From Myxococcaceae bacterium (GTDB lineage Bacteria; Myxococcota_A; Polyangia; Polyangiales; Ga0077539): DNA of 64,000 nucleotides. The notes under the pieces were generated by a model. The model saw nothing but the letters and a program-made list of their open reading frames with translations, ran no database searches and had not been told where the DNA came from. This document shows, in pieces, positions 52,679 to 60,904 of this stretch. The stretch spans positions 1 through 64,000 of the forward strand of contig SCUS01000052.1 of NCBI GenBank assembly GCA_004297725.1, given 5' to 3'. The translations under genes were made by a program, and so were the position numbers. Positions within the stretch are counted from its first letter, which is position 1; the number at the start of each line of letters is the position of its first letter.

Positions 52679-55600
52679 TCACTTCCTGGAGGAGCGACGG
52701 CGGCGGCGGAGCGAGGGGATCGCCACCGCGAGCGCGCCCAGGCAGAGCGCGGCGAGGCCCGAGGCGTCGGTGGTGCCAGGGTTGACCGAGCACGCGAAGC
52801 CGTCGCCCGCGTAGGTGTACCGGGCGGCGACCACGCCGCCGTCCACGCCGGCGTCGGTGACCCCGGCGTCGGCGCGCGCCACGCAGCGGCCCGCGTTGGT
52901 GTCGCAGACCGGCAGCGAGGGGTCGGTGCAGTTGGCGTTCGGGTCGGCCGCCGGGAGCCTCGCGTTGACGCGGTTGGCGCCGTCCTCCCTCGGGTCGCTG
53001 TCGGGCACGCAGTCGTTGTCCGAGTCGCGGTCGAGGAAGTCGGGGTTGTCCGACGCGCCGTCGGTGTTCACCGGCGTGTTGAGGTTGGAGCCTCCCTCGT
53101 CGCGGTCGAGGTCGCCGTCGCCGTCCGCGTCGAGGTCGCGGTACGAGGGGTTGCCGTCCGCGTCGAAGTCGTCGCCCTCGGAGGGATCGAGCATGCGCTC
53201 GACGCGCGTCGGGATGCCGTCGTTGTCGTCGTCCGGATCGAGGTAGTCCGGCCCGTCGGTCATGTCCGTGTTGCGGGGCGAGGCGAAGCCGCCCGTCCCG
53301 AGCTCGTCGCGCGTCGGCACCGTGTCGCCGTCGTCGTCGGGGTCGTTCGGGTCGATCATCCCGTCCATGTCGGTGTCGCGCGGCGTGGTGCTGCCGCCCG
53401 GGCCGAGCTCGTCGCCGTCGCGGATGGAGTCGCCGTCCGTGTCGGGGTTGTCGGGGTTCGTCCCGATGCGGGTCTCGACGGTGTCGGGGATGCCGTCGCC
53501 GTCGCGGTCGCCCGCGGGGCCGCAGGTGCCGGTGAGGCGGGTGCACACCATCCCGGCGGCGCAGTTGTTGTTCGGGTCGGCCGACGGGGCCATCGCGTTG
53601 GTGCGGTTGGCGCCGTCCTCCCTCGGGTCGCTGTCGGGCACGCAGTCGTTGTCCGAGTCGCGGTCGAGGAAGTCCGGGCCGTCGGTGCTCCCGGTGGCCA
53701 TGTCGCTGTTGGCCGGGGTCATCGGGGTGGGGCCCACCTCGTCGCGGTCGAGGTCCATGTCCCCGTCCGAGTCGAGGTCGCGGTAGGACGGATTGCCGTC
53801 CATGTCGAAGTCATCGTCGGGCGTCGGGTCGGCCATCCGCTCGACGCGCGTCGGGATGGTGTCGTTGTCGTCGTCCGGGTCGAGCCAGTCGGGGTTGTCG
53901 GTCATGTCCGTGTTGCGCGGCATGGCGAACCCGCCGGGGCCCAGCTCGTCGCGCGTCGGCACCGTGTCGTTGTCGTCGTCGGGATCGAGCGGGTCGATCA
54001 TCCCGTCCATGTCCGAATCGCGGGGCGTGGCGCTGCCGCCCGGGCCGAGCTCGTCGCCGTCGCGGATGGAGTCGCCGTCCGTGTCGGGGTTGTCGGGGTT
54101 GGTCCCGATGCGGGTCTCGACCATGTCGGGGATGCCGTCGCCGTCGCGGTCGCCGCCGGTCGGGTCGGGCCCGCACACGCCGGTCATGCGGTTGCACACC
54201 ATCGCCGCGCCGCAGTTGGCGTTCGGGTTGGTCGACGGGCGCGCCGGGTCGACGCGGGCGGTGCCGTCCTCGCGCGGGTCGTTGTCGGGCGCGCAGTCGT
54301 TGTCCGAGTCGCGGTCGAGGAAGTCCGGGCCGTCGGTGCTGCCCGTGGTCGCGTCGCTGTTGGCCGGCGTCGAGGGGGCGGCGCCCACCTCGTCGCGGTC
54401 GAGGTCCATGTCCCCGTCCGAGTCGAGGTCGCGGTACGAGGGGGTGCCGTCCATGTCGAAGTCGCGGCCGACGGAGGTGTCGCGCGCCTGCTCCACGGCG
54501 GTCGGGATGGTGTCGTTGTCGTCGTCCGGATCGAGCCAGTCGGGGTTGTCGACCGTGTCCGTGTTGCGCGGCGAGGCGAAGCCCCCCGGGCCGAGCTCGT
54601 CGCGCGTCGGCACGGTGTCGTTGTCGTCGTCGATGTCGCGGTAGTCCGGCGAGCCGTCGCCGTCGGTGTCACGCGGGCTCATGCCGCCGCCGGTGCCGAG
54701 CTCGTTGACCGTGGGGATGCCGTCGCCGTCGTCGTCGGGCTCGCGGAAGTCCGGCGTGCCGTCCATGTCGGTGTCGCGCGTCGGCCCCTCGGTGAGGTCG
54801 GGGAGGGTGTCGCCGTCGGTGTCGACCGCGGTGCACGCCATCGGGCTCACGGCCTGGAAGCGGATGCCGTCGATGGCGAAGTCGTTGCCCCGGTCGGTCG
54901 GCTCGTTGTCGACCACGCGGAAGACCGCGGAGCCGGTGCGCGTCGAGCGGTGGATGCCGCCGACGAAGTCCCAGAACATGTTCTCCCCGTCGGACGCGCG
55001 GAGCCGGAGCTCCGGGGTGACGGGGGTGCCGTCGACGGTGATCACCAGGCGCGAGGTGAGCTGGCCGCGGGCGATGTTCTCACCGCCCCAGTCGGCCACG
55101 TTGAACTGCACCACATAGTCGCGGCCCGCCTCGATGAGGACGTTGGCCTGGTAGGCCGTGCGCACGCCGATGCCGTTGAAGAGCGCGGCGAAGCCGTCGC
55201 CGTTGGCGTCGGTCCAGCGGAGCCCGGCGAAGGGGGTGAAGACGCCGTTCCACCCGGAGGGGTTGTTGGTGACGGTGAAGTTGCCCTCGGGCGTGCCGCC
55301 GCCGTAGCCGGTGACGGAGTTGCGCGAGTCGTCGAAGGTGTAGTCCGAGGTGAAGCCCACCCGGCCCATCACGAAGTCGCCGTTGGGGGCCAGGTTGCTG
55401 GTGGTCTCCCGGCAGCCGTAGCCGAACTCCACGCGGCACACCGCGCTGCAGCCGTCGCCCTCGCGGCTGTTGCCGTCGTCGCACTCCTCCCGGAAGCTCC
55501 CGGCGCCCGCGCGGATGGCGTCGCCGCAGATCGCGGTGCACGCCGTCCCCGAGGTCCCACAACGAAACCCGGGTTCGAGGATGCACGTCGTGCCGCAGCC

Positions 55601-55753
55601 ATCGCCGCCTGTGCGGTTGCCGTCGTCGCAGGTCTCGCCCGCGTTGACGGTGCCGTTGCCGCACGTAATCGGCTGAGCGAACGCCGCGGGGGACGAGAGC
55701 ATGGCGATGACGCCAGCAAGTCCCCAGTGCCATCGGTGAAATCGTCGTCTCAT
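52679..55753 (-). CDS. Thrombospondin-type-3 repeat surface protein with MYXO-CTERM-like tail
   Basis: This 1024-residue protein starts at ATG 55753 with a signal peptide ending at 'AAFAQ'. Two Cys-rich 'CDDGNRTGGDGCGTTC'-type (DUF4215-like) repeats follow, then a jelly-roll-like region (about 105-290), then a long Asp-rich part of TSP3 calcium repeats ('DTDGDSIRDGDELGPGGS', 'DPDDDNDTIPT'). Three large internal repeats are visible. The C-terminus ('GFACSVNPGTTDASGLAAL' then hydrophobic, then Arg-rich 'RRRRRSS') fits a MYXO-CTERM sorting tail, which is cut by a rhomboid-like or myxosortase protease and leaves the protein on the surface. It probably binds much calcium and acts in adhesion or as a coat protein. 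Confidence 0.9.
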   Translation of the reverse strand: MRRRFHRWHWGLAGVIAMLSSPAAFAQPITCGNGTVNAGETCDDGNRTGGDGCGTTCILEPGFRCGTSGTACTAICGDAIRAGAGSFREECDDGNSREGDGCSAVCRVEFGYGCRETTSNLAPNGDFVMGRVGFTSDYTFDDSRNSVTGYGGGTPEGNFTVTNNPSGWNGVFTPFAGLRWTDANGDGFAALFNGIGVRTAYQANVLIEAGRDYVVQFNVADWGGENIARGQLTSRLVITVDGTPVTPELRLRASDGENMFWDFVGGIHRSTRTGSAVFRVVDNEPTDRGNDFAIDGIRFQAVSPMACTAVDTDGDTLPDLTEGPTRDTDMDGTPDFREPDDDGDGIPTVNELGTGGGMSPRDTDGDGSPDYRDIDDDNDTVPTRDELGPGGFASPRNTDTVDNPDWLDPDDDNDTIPTAVEQARDTSVGRDFDMDGTPSYRDLDSDGDMDLDRDEVGAAPSTPANSDATTGSTDGPDFLDRDSDNDCAPDNDPREDGTARVDPARPSTNPNANCGAAMVCNRMTGVCGPDPTGGDRDGDGIPDMVETRIGTNPDNPDTDGDSIRDGDELGPGGSATPRDSDMDGMIDPLDPDDDNDTVPTRDELGPGGFAMPRNTDMTDNPDWLDPDDDNDTIPTRVERMADPTPDDDFDMDGNPSYRDLDSDGDMDLDRDEVGPTPMTPANSDMATGSTDGPDFLDRDSDNDCVPDSDPREDGANRTNAMAPSADPNNNCAAGMVCTRLTGTCGPAGDRDGDGIPDTVETRIGTNPDNPDTDGDSIRDGDELGPGGSTTPRDTDMDGMIDPNDPDDDGDTVPTRDELGTGGFASPRNTDMTDGPDYLDPDDDNDGIPTRVERMLDPSEGDDFDADGNPSYRDLDADGDGDLDRDEGGSNLNTPVNTDGASDNPDFLDRDSDNDCVPDSDPREDGANRVNARLPAADPNANCTDPSLPVCDTNAGRCVARADAGVTDAGVDGGVVAARYTYAGDGFACSVNPGTTDASGLAALCLGALAVAIPSLRRRRRSSRK
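52970..54780. repeat. Three in-frame internal repeats of ~640 bp in the TSP3 gene
   Basis: The stretch beginning CAGTCGTTGTCCGAGTCGCG recurs near 53010, 53643 and 54294. The distances are 633 and 651 bp, both multiples of three, so the units encode about 211-217 residues each of Asp-rich TSP3 sequence. Shorter repeats (about 36-45 bp) are nested within each unit. The high identity suggests recent duplication or gene conversion. Ends are approximate. Confidence 0.65.
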
Positions 55754-55843
55754 CACGCTTGAAGCCTCCAAAAAGCGATGGTGCGCTATTCCCCTACGAG
55801 AACACAACGCGCACCTCCGCCGCCAGTGAGCGTCAATCCTGGC

Positions 55844-57160
55844 TCAGGATTTCGCGGCCCGGCGCGGACTTCGGAGGCCTCGGCGGGCTCGTCCGAGGAC
55901 GGCGAGCGCGAGCCCGGCGAGCCCGACCCCGGGCGACGCGACGGGGCTCCCGGCGCGGCAGCCGCAGCCACCCGGCGGCGCCGGTGCGATCGCCCCGCCG
56001 CGGTCGGTGGAGGCGTCGAGCAGGGTCGGCGGGACGAGCGTGCGCCGCACCACGCTCCAGCGGCCAGGGCACACGTCGCGCAGGAGGGTTCCGGCCGGGC
56101 AGCGGGTCGGCGGGCCGCCGACCTCCGCGGACGAGAGGGCCGTCACGAAGGGCGCCTCGCCGTCGCTGCGAAGCACGAGCGCTCCGCCTGGGACGAAGGT
56201 TCGACAAGCCCAGAGCGAGCCGTCGCTCCACCGGAGGCAGTCGACCGGCTCTTCGGAGAAGCGCGTCGGGGCGGCGCCGTCGACCGAGCGCCACACGCCG
56301 TCGTCGGGGCCTCCCCCCCAGACGCTGCGGCCGTCGTCGGAGATGGCGAAGCCCCGCATCGGGCCGCGGGTACGCAGCACCTCGCGCATGGTCTCGCCGC
56401 CGTCGTCGCTGCGAAGGAGCACCCCGGCGCCTTCCGCCGAGCCGCCGTCCATCTCCGAGCTCGCGGCCGTGGCGCGGAGGTAGAGCACCTCCGGGTGGCG
56501 GCCGTCGACGCCGGAGACGTAGACCCCCGTGGCCTCGCCGAAGCGGAGCCCCGCGCGCTCCCAGCGGGCGCCTCCGTCGACGCTGCGGTAGAGCACCGCG
56601 CTGCCGTCGGCGCTGAGGGTCCCGCTGGCGTAGAGGCGCATCGGGTCGGACGCGGCGACCTCGATGGTCTGGAGCACCACGCCCGGGAAGCGGTCGCCGA
56701 CGAAGTCGAAGGTGAGCCCGTTGTCCGTCGAGCGCGCCACGCGGGAGTCGGGCATGGCGCTGCGGGTGACCGCGATGGCCCAGGTGACCCGGCCGTCAGG
56801 GGAGCTCGCGAGGTCCTTGACGGTGAGGGACTCGAGGTCGGGCTGGCGTCGGAACGTGCAGCCGTTGCGGGTGGTCACCAGGCCGTCTTCGAGGGCGACC
56901 AGCAGGGTGCCGTCGGCGGCGTAGCTCAGGGGCGGATCATACCCGTCCCCGTAAAGCAGGGCGTCCTCGCACCAGTACTCCCAGTGGCGTCCGCGGTCGA
57001 CGCTCAGCACGAGCCCGAAGGTCGCCCGCACCACCATGAGGTCGCGGTTGGCGCCGGGGGCCTGGTGAAACTCTTGTGCGCTGGGGAAGCGACCGTTGGC
57101 AGAGGCCGTCGAGGTCGCGAGCAGGAGGAGCGAGAAGGCGAGGAAGGCGAGGCGGATCAC
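55844..57160 (-). CDS. Secreted sialidase/BNR-type propeller protein with MYXO-CTERM tail
   Basis: This 438-residue protein (GTG 57160) has a signal peptide ending near 'STASANG'. The body has BNR/sialidase-like Asp-box strands: 'VLSVDRGRHWEYW', 'VARSTDNGLTFDFVGD', 'LYRSVDGGARWERAGL', 'LLRSDDGGETMREVL' and 'VWRSVDGAAPT'. This is a beta-propeller of the type seen in sialidase-like and photosystem-assembly-like proteins; no catalytic set is visible. The end 'GGCGCRAGSPVASPGVGLAG', a hydrophobic stretch and an Arg-rich tail form a textbook MYXO-CTERM. Its start overlaps the ErpA stop by 4 bp. Confidence 0.88.
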   Translation of the reverse strand: MIRLAFLAFSLLLLATSTASANGRFPSAQEFHQAPGANRDLMVVRATFGLVLSVDRGRHWEYWCEDALLYGDGYDPPLSYAADGTLLVALEDGLVTTRNGCTFRRQPDLESLTVKDLASSPDGRVTWAIAVTRSAMPDSRVARSTDNGLTFDFVGDRFPGVVLQTIEVAASDPMRLYASGTLSADGSAVLYRSVDGGARWERAGLRFGEATGVYVSGVDGRHPEVLYLRATAASSEMDGGSAEGAGVLLRSDDGGETMREVLRTRGPMRGFAISDDGRSVWGGGPDDGVWRSVDGAAPTRFSEEPVDCLRWSDGSLWACRTFVPGGALVLRSDGEAPFVTALSSAEVGGPPTRCPAGTLLRDVCPGRWSVVRRTLVPPTLLDASTDRGGAIAPAPPGGCGCRAGSPVASPGVGLAGLALAVLGRARRGLRSPRRAAKS

Positions 57161-57480
57161 ACCGAGAAGGAACTCCCGCAGCCGCAGGTGCCCTTCACGT
57201 TGGGGTTGCCGAACTTGAAGCCGGCGCCGGAGAGCGACTCGACGTAGTCGATCTCGGTGTTCTCCAGGTACTGGATGGAGAGCGGGTCGACGAAGAGCTG
57301 GATGCCCAGGCACTCCACGATCTGGTCCATGTCCGTGGGCTTCTCGTCGAAGTAGAGGTCGTACTGGAAGCCCGAGCAGCCGCCGCCCTTCACCTGGAGT
57401 CGGAGCCCCTGACCCTCGAGACCCTCCGCCTTGGCGATCTCCTTGACCTTGTTCGCTGCGATCTCGGTGAGCGTGATCAT
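57157..57480 (-). CDS. erpA: Iron-sulfur cluster insertion protein ErpA
   Basis: ErpA, an A-type carrier, delivers 4Fe-4S or 2Fe-2S clusters to apoproteins in the cytoplasm. The 107-residue form from ATG 57480 has the three conserved Cys: C35 in 'VKGGGCSGFQYDLYF' and C99/C101 in 'VKGTCGCGSSF'. 'MITLTEIAANKVKEI' is the usual N-terminus, and a GGAG site lies upstream. IscA or SufA are alternatives; 'GLRLQVKGGGCSGFQY' and the short length favour ErpA. The ferredoxin lies 99 bp upstream on the same strand, and the MYXO-CTERM propeller gene is coupled downstream by a GTGA overlap. Confidence 0.93.
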   Translation of the reverse strand: MITLTEIAANKVKEIAKAEGLEGQGLRLQVKGGGCSGFQYDLYFDEKPTDMDQIVECLGIQLFVDPLSIQYLENTEIDYVESLSGAGFKFGNPNVKGTCGCGSSFSV

Positions 57481-57579
57481 CGTGTCTCCTTCAACCAGCG
57501 ACCGCATCTGCGACCGCCATCGTTGCTTGAGTTACTAACGCACGGCTTGCGCGTGGTCCAGCGAAGCCCCGGGACGCAG

Positions 57580-57870
57580 TCAGATCACCCTCAGCCGCAC
57601 GACCCCGGCGCCCGCGGCAATGCGGAGCTGGCACCCGAGGCGCACCGAGGGCCGCTCCTTCAGGTAGGTGAGCAGCTCGTCCTCCCACTCCGTGCGCGGC
57701 TCGCAGAGGTCCATCCCCTCGGTCACCTCCAGCCGACAGATGCCGCAGTTGGCGTGCCTGCACGAGAACGGAACCCCCGCCCGGATGTCCCGGTCGCAGG
57801 CCTCGGCCACCGAGACCCCGTCGGGGTAGTCGACCACGAAGCCCGTGCGCTCGAACACCAGCCTCGGCAT
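57580..57870 (-). CDS. Plant-type 2Fe-2S ferredoxin
   Basis: This 96-residue protein has the plant-type ferredoxin cluster motif: C37, C42 and C45 ('FSCRHANCGICRL') and C80 ('VRLGCQLRI'), with Cx4Cx2C spacing. It carries electrons in the cytoplasm. 'TYLKERPSVRLGCQ' before the last Cys matches the family. The ATG at 57870 shares one base with the stop of the gene upstream (TGATG), implying coupled translation. The adjacent ErpA could load its cluster. The electron donor and acceptor are unknown. Confidence 0.92.
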   Translation of the reverse strand: MPRLVFERTGFVVDYPDGVSVAEACDRDIRAGVPFSCRHANCGICRLEVTEGMDLCEPRTEWEDELLTYLKERPSVRLGCQLRIAAGAGVVRLRVI

Positions 57871-60809
57871 CACCAGAGCCCTTGCGTGGTCGACGAGACA
57901 TCGACCCCGAAGCCCCGCTCGCTCGGGGCCTCCGGGTGGATGCGCTGCGTCCACGCCCGATCGTTCATCGGGGTCACGGCGGTCGTCGTCCCCTGGCGGA
58001 AGCTGTCCCGGCCGCCACGGTCGAGGAAGATCCCCGCGGTCGGTCGGGAGAGCCTGCCGGGGTCGGTGAGCGACTCCAGCGCCGCGTTGCCCAGGGAGAG
58101 CACCGCCGCGGCGTCGTAGGTGTCGTCGCCCCCCTCGTCGGCGAAGATCCCCGCGCCGTTGGCGTTGCCCGCGCCCAGCGCGAGGTTGGGAACCCGGTAG
58201 CTGTCCGCCCCGTCGCCGAGCGCCAGCAGGATGCCCAGGGAGAAGTCGTGCCCCGCCCCGGCGGTCATGTTCTCGCGGGTGGAGTCCTGGTTGTGGAGGT
58301 CCCTCCCCCCGCCGTCGACCAGCGCCCCGTAGGCGAAGTGCGCCGCCGCCCCCTGGACGTACCAGCGGGCGTCGTAGCGGTCGTCTCCCGCCCCGTCGAG
58401 CAGCAGCCCCATGCCACCCCAGTAGCCCGTGCCCTGGGCGAACACCCCGGCGGTGTAGCGGTCGGCGCCCTCGCGGTCGCGCAGCACCCCGATGCCGCCG
58501 GACATGTTGGTGCGGTCGGGGGTCGCGTCCCCGCGCCGCCCGAAGCCCGCGCCCTGGGTGAAGCTGGAGTTGGACATCGGGCTCTGCGGCGACGGGTGGA
58601 TCACCGGCGTCACCTTCGACTCGTAGACGTCGTCGCCCGCCCGGTCGTGCAGGAGCCCGACGCCCTGCACATAGCCGAAGCCCTGGGAGAAGGCCCAGGC
58701 GGAGTACTGGTCCCGGCCGCCGCCGTCGACCAGGACGCCGATGCCGACGACGGCCGCGCCCTGGCCGCCCGACTCGATGGCGTAGCGGTCGTCGCCTCCG
58801 TCGTCGAAGAGGCCGCCCACCCCGAGGGCGCCGAAACCCTGGGCCATGCGCAGCGCGCGGTAGCGGTCGCTCCCGCCGCCGAGGTCGTAGAGAAGCCCCA
58901 CCCCGAGGCGTCCGGCGCCCTGCCGGGGCGTGCGGCTCATCGAGGCCGCGACCGCTCCGCCGATGCGCGCCCGCCCGTCGGAGTCGGAGACGAGCGTCTC
59001 GGGCGTGTCGAGCGCCCCAGGGGTCTCCGGGTAGCCCCAGGTGTCATCGCCGCCGAGGTCGATGGCCACGCTCACCGGCTGCGCCGCGTCCACGTTGGCG
59101 CCCACCGGGGCCTCGTAGGTGTCGTCGCCGCCGAGGTCGATCACCAGCAGCGTGCGCCGATACTCCGCGGCCCCGTAGCGGTGCGCCGCGCCGTCGCGGA
59201 TCACCACCCGGCCCGCGGGCGTGTCGACGTCGAAGCTCGCGCCCATCGCCCCCGCGAAGGACCGCCAGTCGACGGACTCCACCGTCGCCGCGAGGTCGGC
59301 CGCCTCGCGCGTGGGGAGGCGCAGCTCGCCCAGCACCACGGCGAGGTCTTCGGGGTCGCCGAAGTTCGGGCGCTCGTCGGCGCGGTTGGTCGGAAGCACC
59401 AGGTGCGGCGCGATCTTGAAGAGGTGCGCCCGCTCCTCGTCGCTGGGAAAGCGGGCGAGGCCGCGGTCTCTCCCGTCGGCCGCGGCGAGCGCGGACCGCA
59501 GCACCCGGGCCACCGCGGACTGCAGCGCCATGGGCACATCCGCCGCGTCGGCGACGGCGGGAGCCCGCTCGAAGCTCGCTCCACCCCGGGTGGCCCAGGC
59601 CTCGACCGCGTCGACCAGGGGAGAGCCACCGCCCGCCGTCGGTGCGGGCGTCGGCGGAGGGAGCGCGTCGACCTCGCCCGTGAGCCGCATTCCCCCGGCG
59701 GCCCGGATGGCGCCCGAGAGCGTGGACCCGGCGTCGTCGATGGACGGCCCGAGGCCCCGGGCCCAGCGGGCTCCGGCGAGCCAGTCGCGGTGCACCCGGT
59801 CGAAGACCGGAAGGCGGAAGCGGTCGCGCGTCACGAAGGCCCCGAAGGCGTCGAGCGTCGCGGCGCTGAAGAAGAGGTCGCAGCGGTCCCACGCGGCGGA
59901 GGGGTCGGCGCGCAGCGCGAGGTCGATCACCTGGTCGCGAGGCTCGAAGCCGCAGCGGCAGCCGTCCGGGACGCAGACCCCCTGCGCCGTGTCGCAGCGC
60001 GCTCCAGCACCGCAGGCGGAGTCCGCCGTGCACGCGAGGGTGCAGAAGCCCCGCAGCAGCGGGCTCGACGGCGTCACGCAGCGCAGCCCCGACGGGCACG
60101 TCACCCCCGCGTCGCCGCCGCAGGGGGCGTTGATGCCGCTCGCTCCGAGCGCCCCGTTGCCGCAGGCGTCGGGCCCGATGCGGTCGTCGGGAATACACGC
60201 CCTGGTAAGCGCGCCGCCGGGAGCGCGCACGTCACGGCACCGCCGGGCGCCGTCCTCGCAGTCGGCGTCGGTGAGGCAGGCGCCGAGGCAGACGTCGCCC
60301 GCGCGGCCCGCCGAGGGGTGGGTCGCGTCGAGGTCCACGCAGCGGTCGTAGCGGCCTGCGCAGCCAGAGCTCGGGCACGCGGCTCCTCGCCGGCTGTCCA
60401 TCGGGACGCACCCGGCCGCAGCGTCCGGAGTGCACACCCGGTTGCCCGCGGCGTCGTCGCGGCAGGTCGCGGGCACCGCGGCCTCGCAGCGCGCTCCCAC
60501 CACGGCGCAGGCCAGGCGGCACTCGCGAAGACCCGGCGCGCGCATCGGGTCGACCGCGACGCAGACGCTCCCGTCGCCACCGCACTCGGCGTCGGCGCGG
60601 CAGGGGCGACAGGTGCGCGGCGGCGCGGCGGTGATCTCCATCGGGGGCGCATCGACCGGCGTCGAGACGTCCTCGGAGGGAGCGTCGACGGAGGGCGCGT
60701 CGATGGGCGGCGCGTCGACGGCCGCGTCGGACGGCGAAGTCGCGGGTGGGGAGGAGTCTTCGCAGGCGAAGGCGGAGGCGACCAGGAGGCCGAGGAGAAT
60801 CGGGCGCAT
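57870..60809 (-). CDS. Lipoprotein with Cys-rich head and GDDxY/QG solenoid repeats
   Basis: This 979-residue protein (ATG 60809) has a lipoprotein signal ('VASAFAC'), an Asp/Pro-rich linker and a Cys-rich region (about 65-280) of 'CxxDxxCxxG'-type repeats. A helical middle (about 290-535) has no recognised family. The C-terminal ~400 residues hold about nine repeats of ~31 residues built on 'GVGLLYDLGGGSDRY', 'GGLFDDGGDDRYAIESGGQG', 'GIGVLVDGGGRDQYSAW' and 'GMGLLLDGAGDDRYDARWY'. The Gly-Asp-rich turns recall RTX/calcium-binding rolls but with a Tyr and a QG element in each turn. It is probably a surface protein that binds calcium. The ferredoxin start overlaps its stop. Confidence 0.8.
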   Translation of the reverse strand: MRPILLGLLVASAFACEDSSPPATSPSDAAVDAPPIDAPSVDAPSEDVSTPVDAPPMEITAAPPRTCRPCRADAECGGDGSVCVAVDPMRAPGLRECRLACAVVGARCEAAVPATCRDDAAGNRVCTPDAAAGCVPMDSRRGAACPSSGCAGRYDRCVDLDATHPSAGRAGDVCLGACLTDADCEDGARRCRDVRAPGGALTRACIPDDRIGPDACGNGALGASGINAPCGGDAGVTCPSGLRCVTPSSPLLRGFCTLACTADSACGAGARCDTAQGVCVPDGCRCGFEPRDQVIDLALRADPSAAWDRCDLFFSAATLDAFGAFVTRDRFRLPVFDRVHRDWLAGARWARGLGPSIDDAGSTLSGAIRAAGGMRLTGEVDALPPPTPAPTAGGGSPLVDAVEAWATRGGASFERAPAVADAADVPMALQSAVARVLRSALAAADGRDRGLARFPSDEERAHLFKIAPHLVLPTNRADERPNFGDPEDLAVVLGELRLPTREAADLAATVESVDWRSFAGAMGASFDVDTPAGRVVIRDGAAHRYGAAEYRRTLLVIDLGGDDTYEAPVGANVDAAQPVSVAIDLGGDDTWGYPETPGALDTPETLVSDSDGRARIGGAVAASMSRTPRQGAGRLGVGLLYDLGGGSDRYRALRMAQGFGALGVGGLFDDGGDDRYAIESGGQGAAVVGIGVLVDGGGRDQYSAWAFSQGFGYVQGVGLLHDRAGDDVYESKVTPVIHPSPQSPMSNSSFTQGAGFGRRGDATPDRTNMSGGIGVLRDREGADRYTAGVFAQGTGYWGGMGLLLDGAGDDRYDARWYVQGAAAHFAYGALVDGGGRDLHNQDSTRENMTAGAGHDFSLGILLALGDGADSYRVPNLALGAGNANGAGIFADEGGDDTYDAAAVLSLGNAALESLTDPGRLSRPTAGIFLDRGGRDSFRQGTTTAVTPMNDRAWTQRIHPEAPSERGFGVDVSSTTQGLW

Positions 60810-60904
60810 TGGGGAGGCGGCGAAGGTAGCAGCGCGGCGCAGGCGTGACATAGAGTGCCCGGCCCCGCGACCGGGACTCACCTTCCGCGAGCGCAGAACA
60901 CTGC

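Noticed and set aside
53262..54644. Ser/Pro-rich plus-strand ORFs opposite the TSP3 repeats
   Set aside because: Their repeats mirror the Asp-rich coding repeats on the minus strand; they are reverse-strand shadows.
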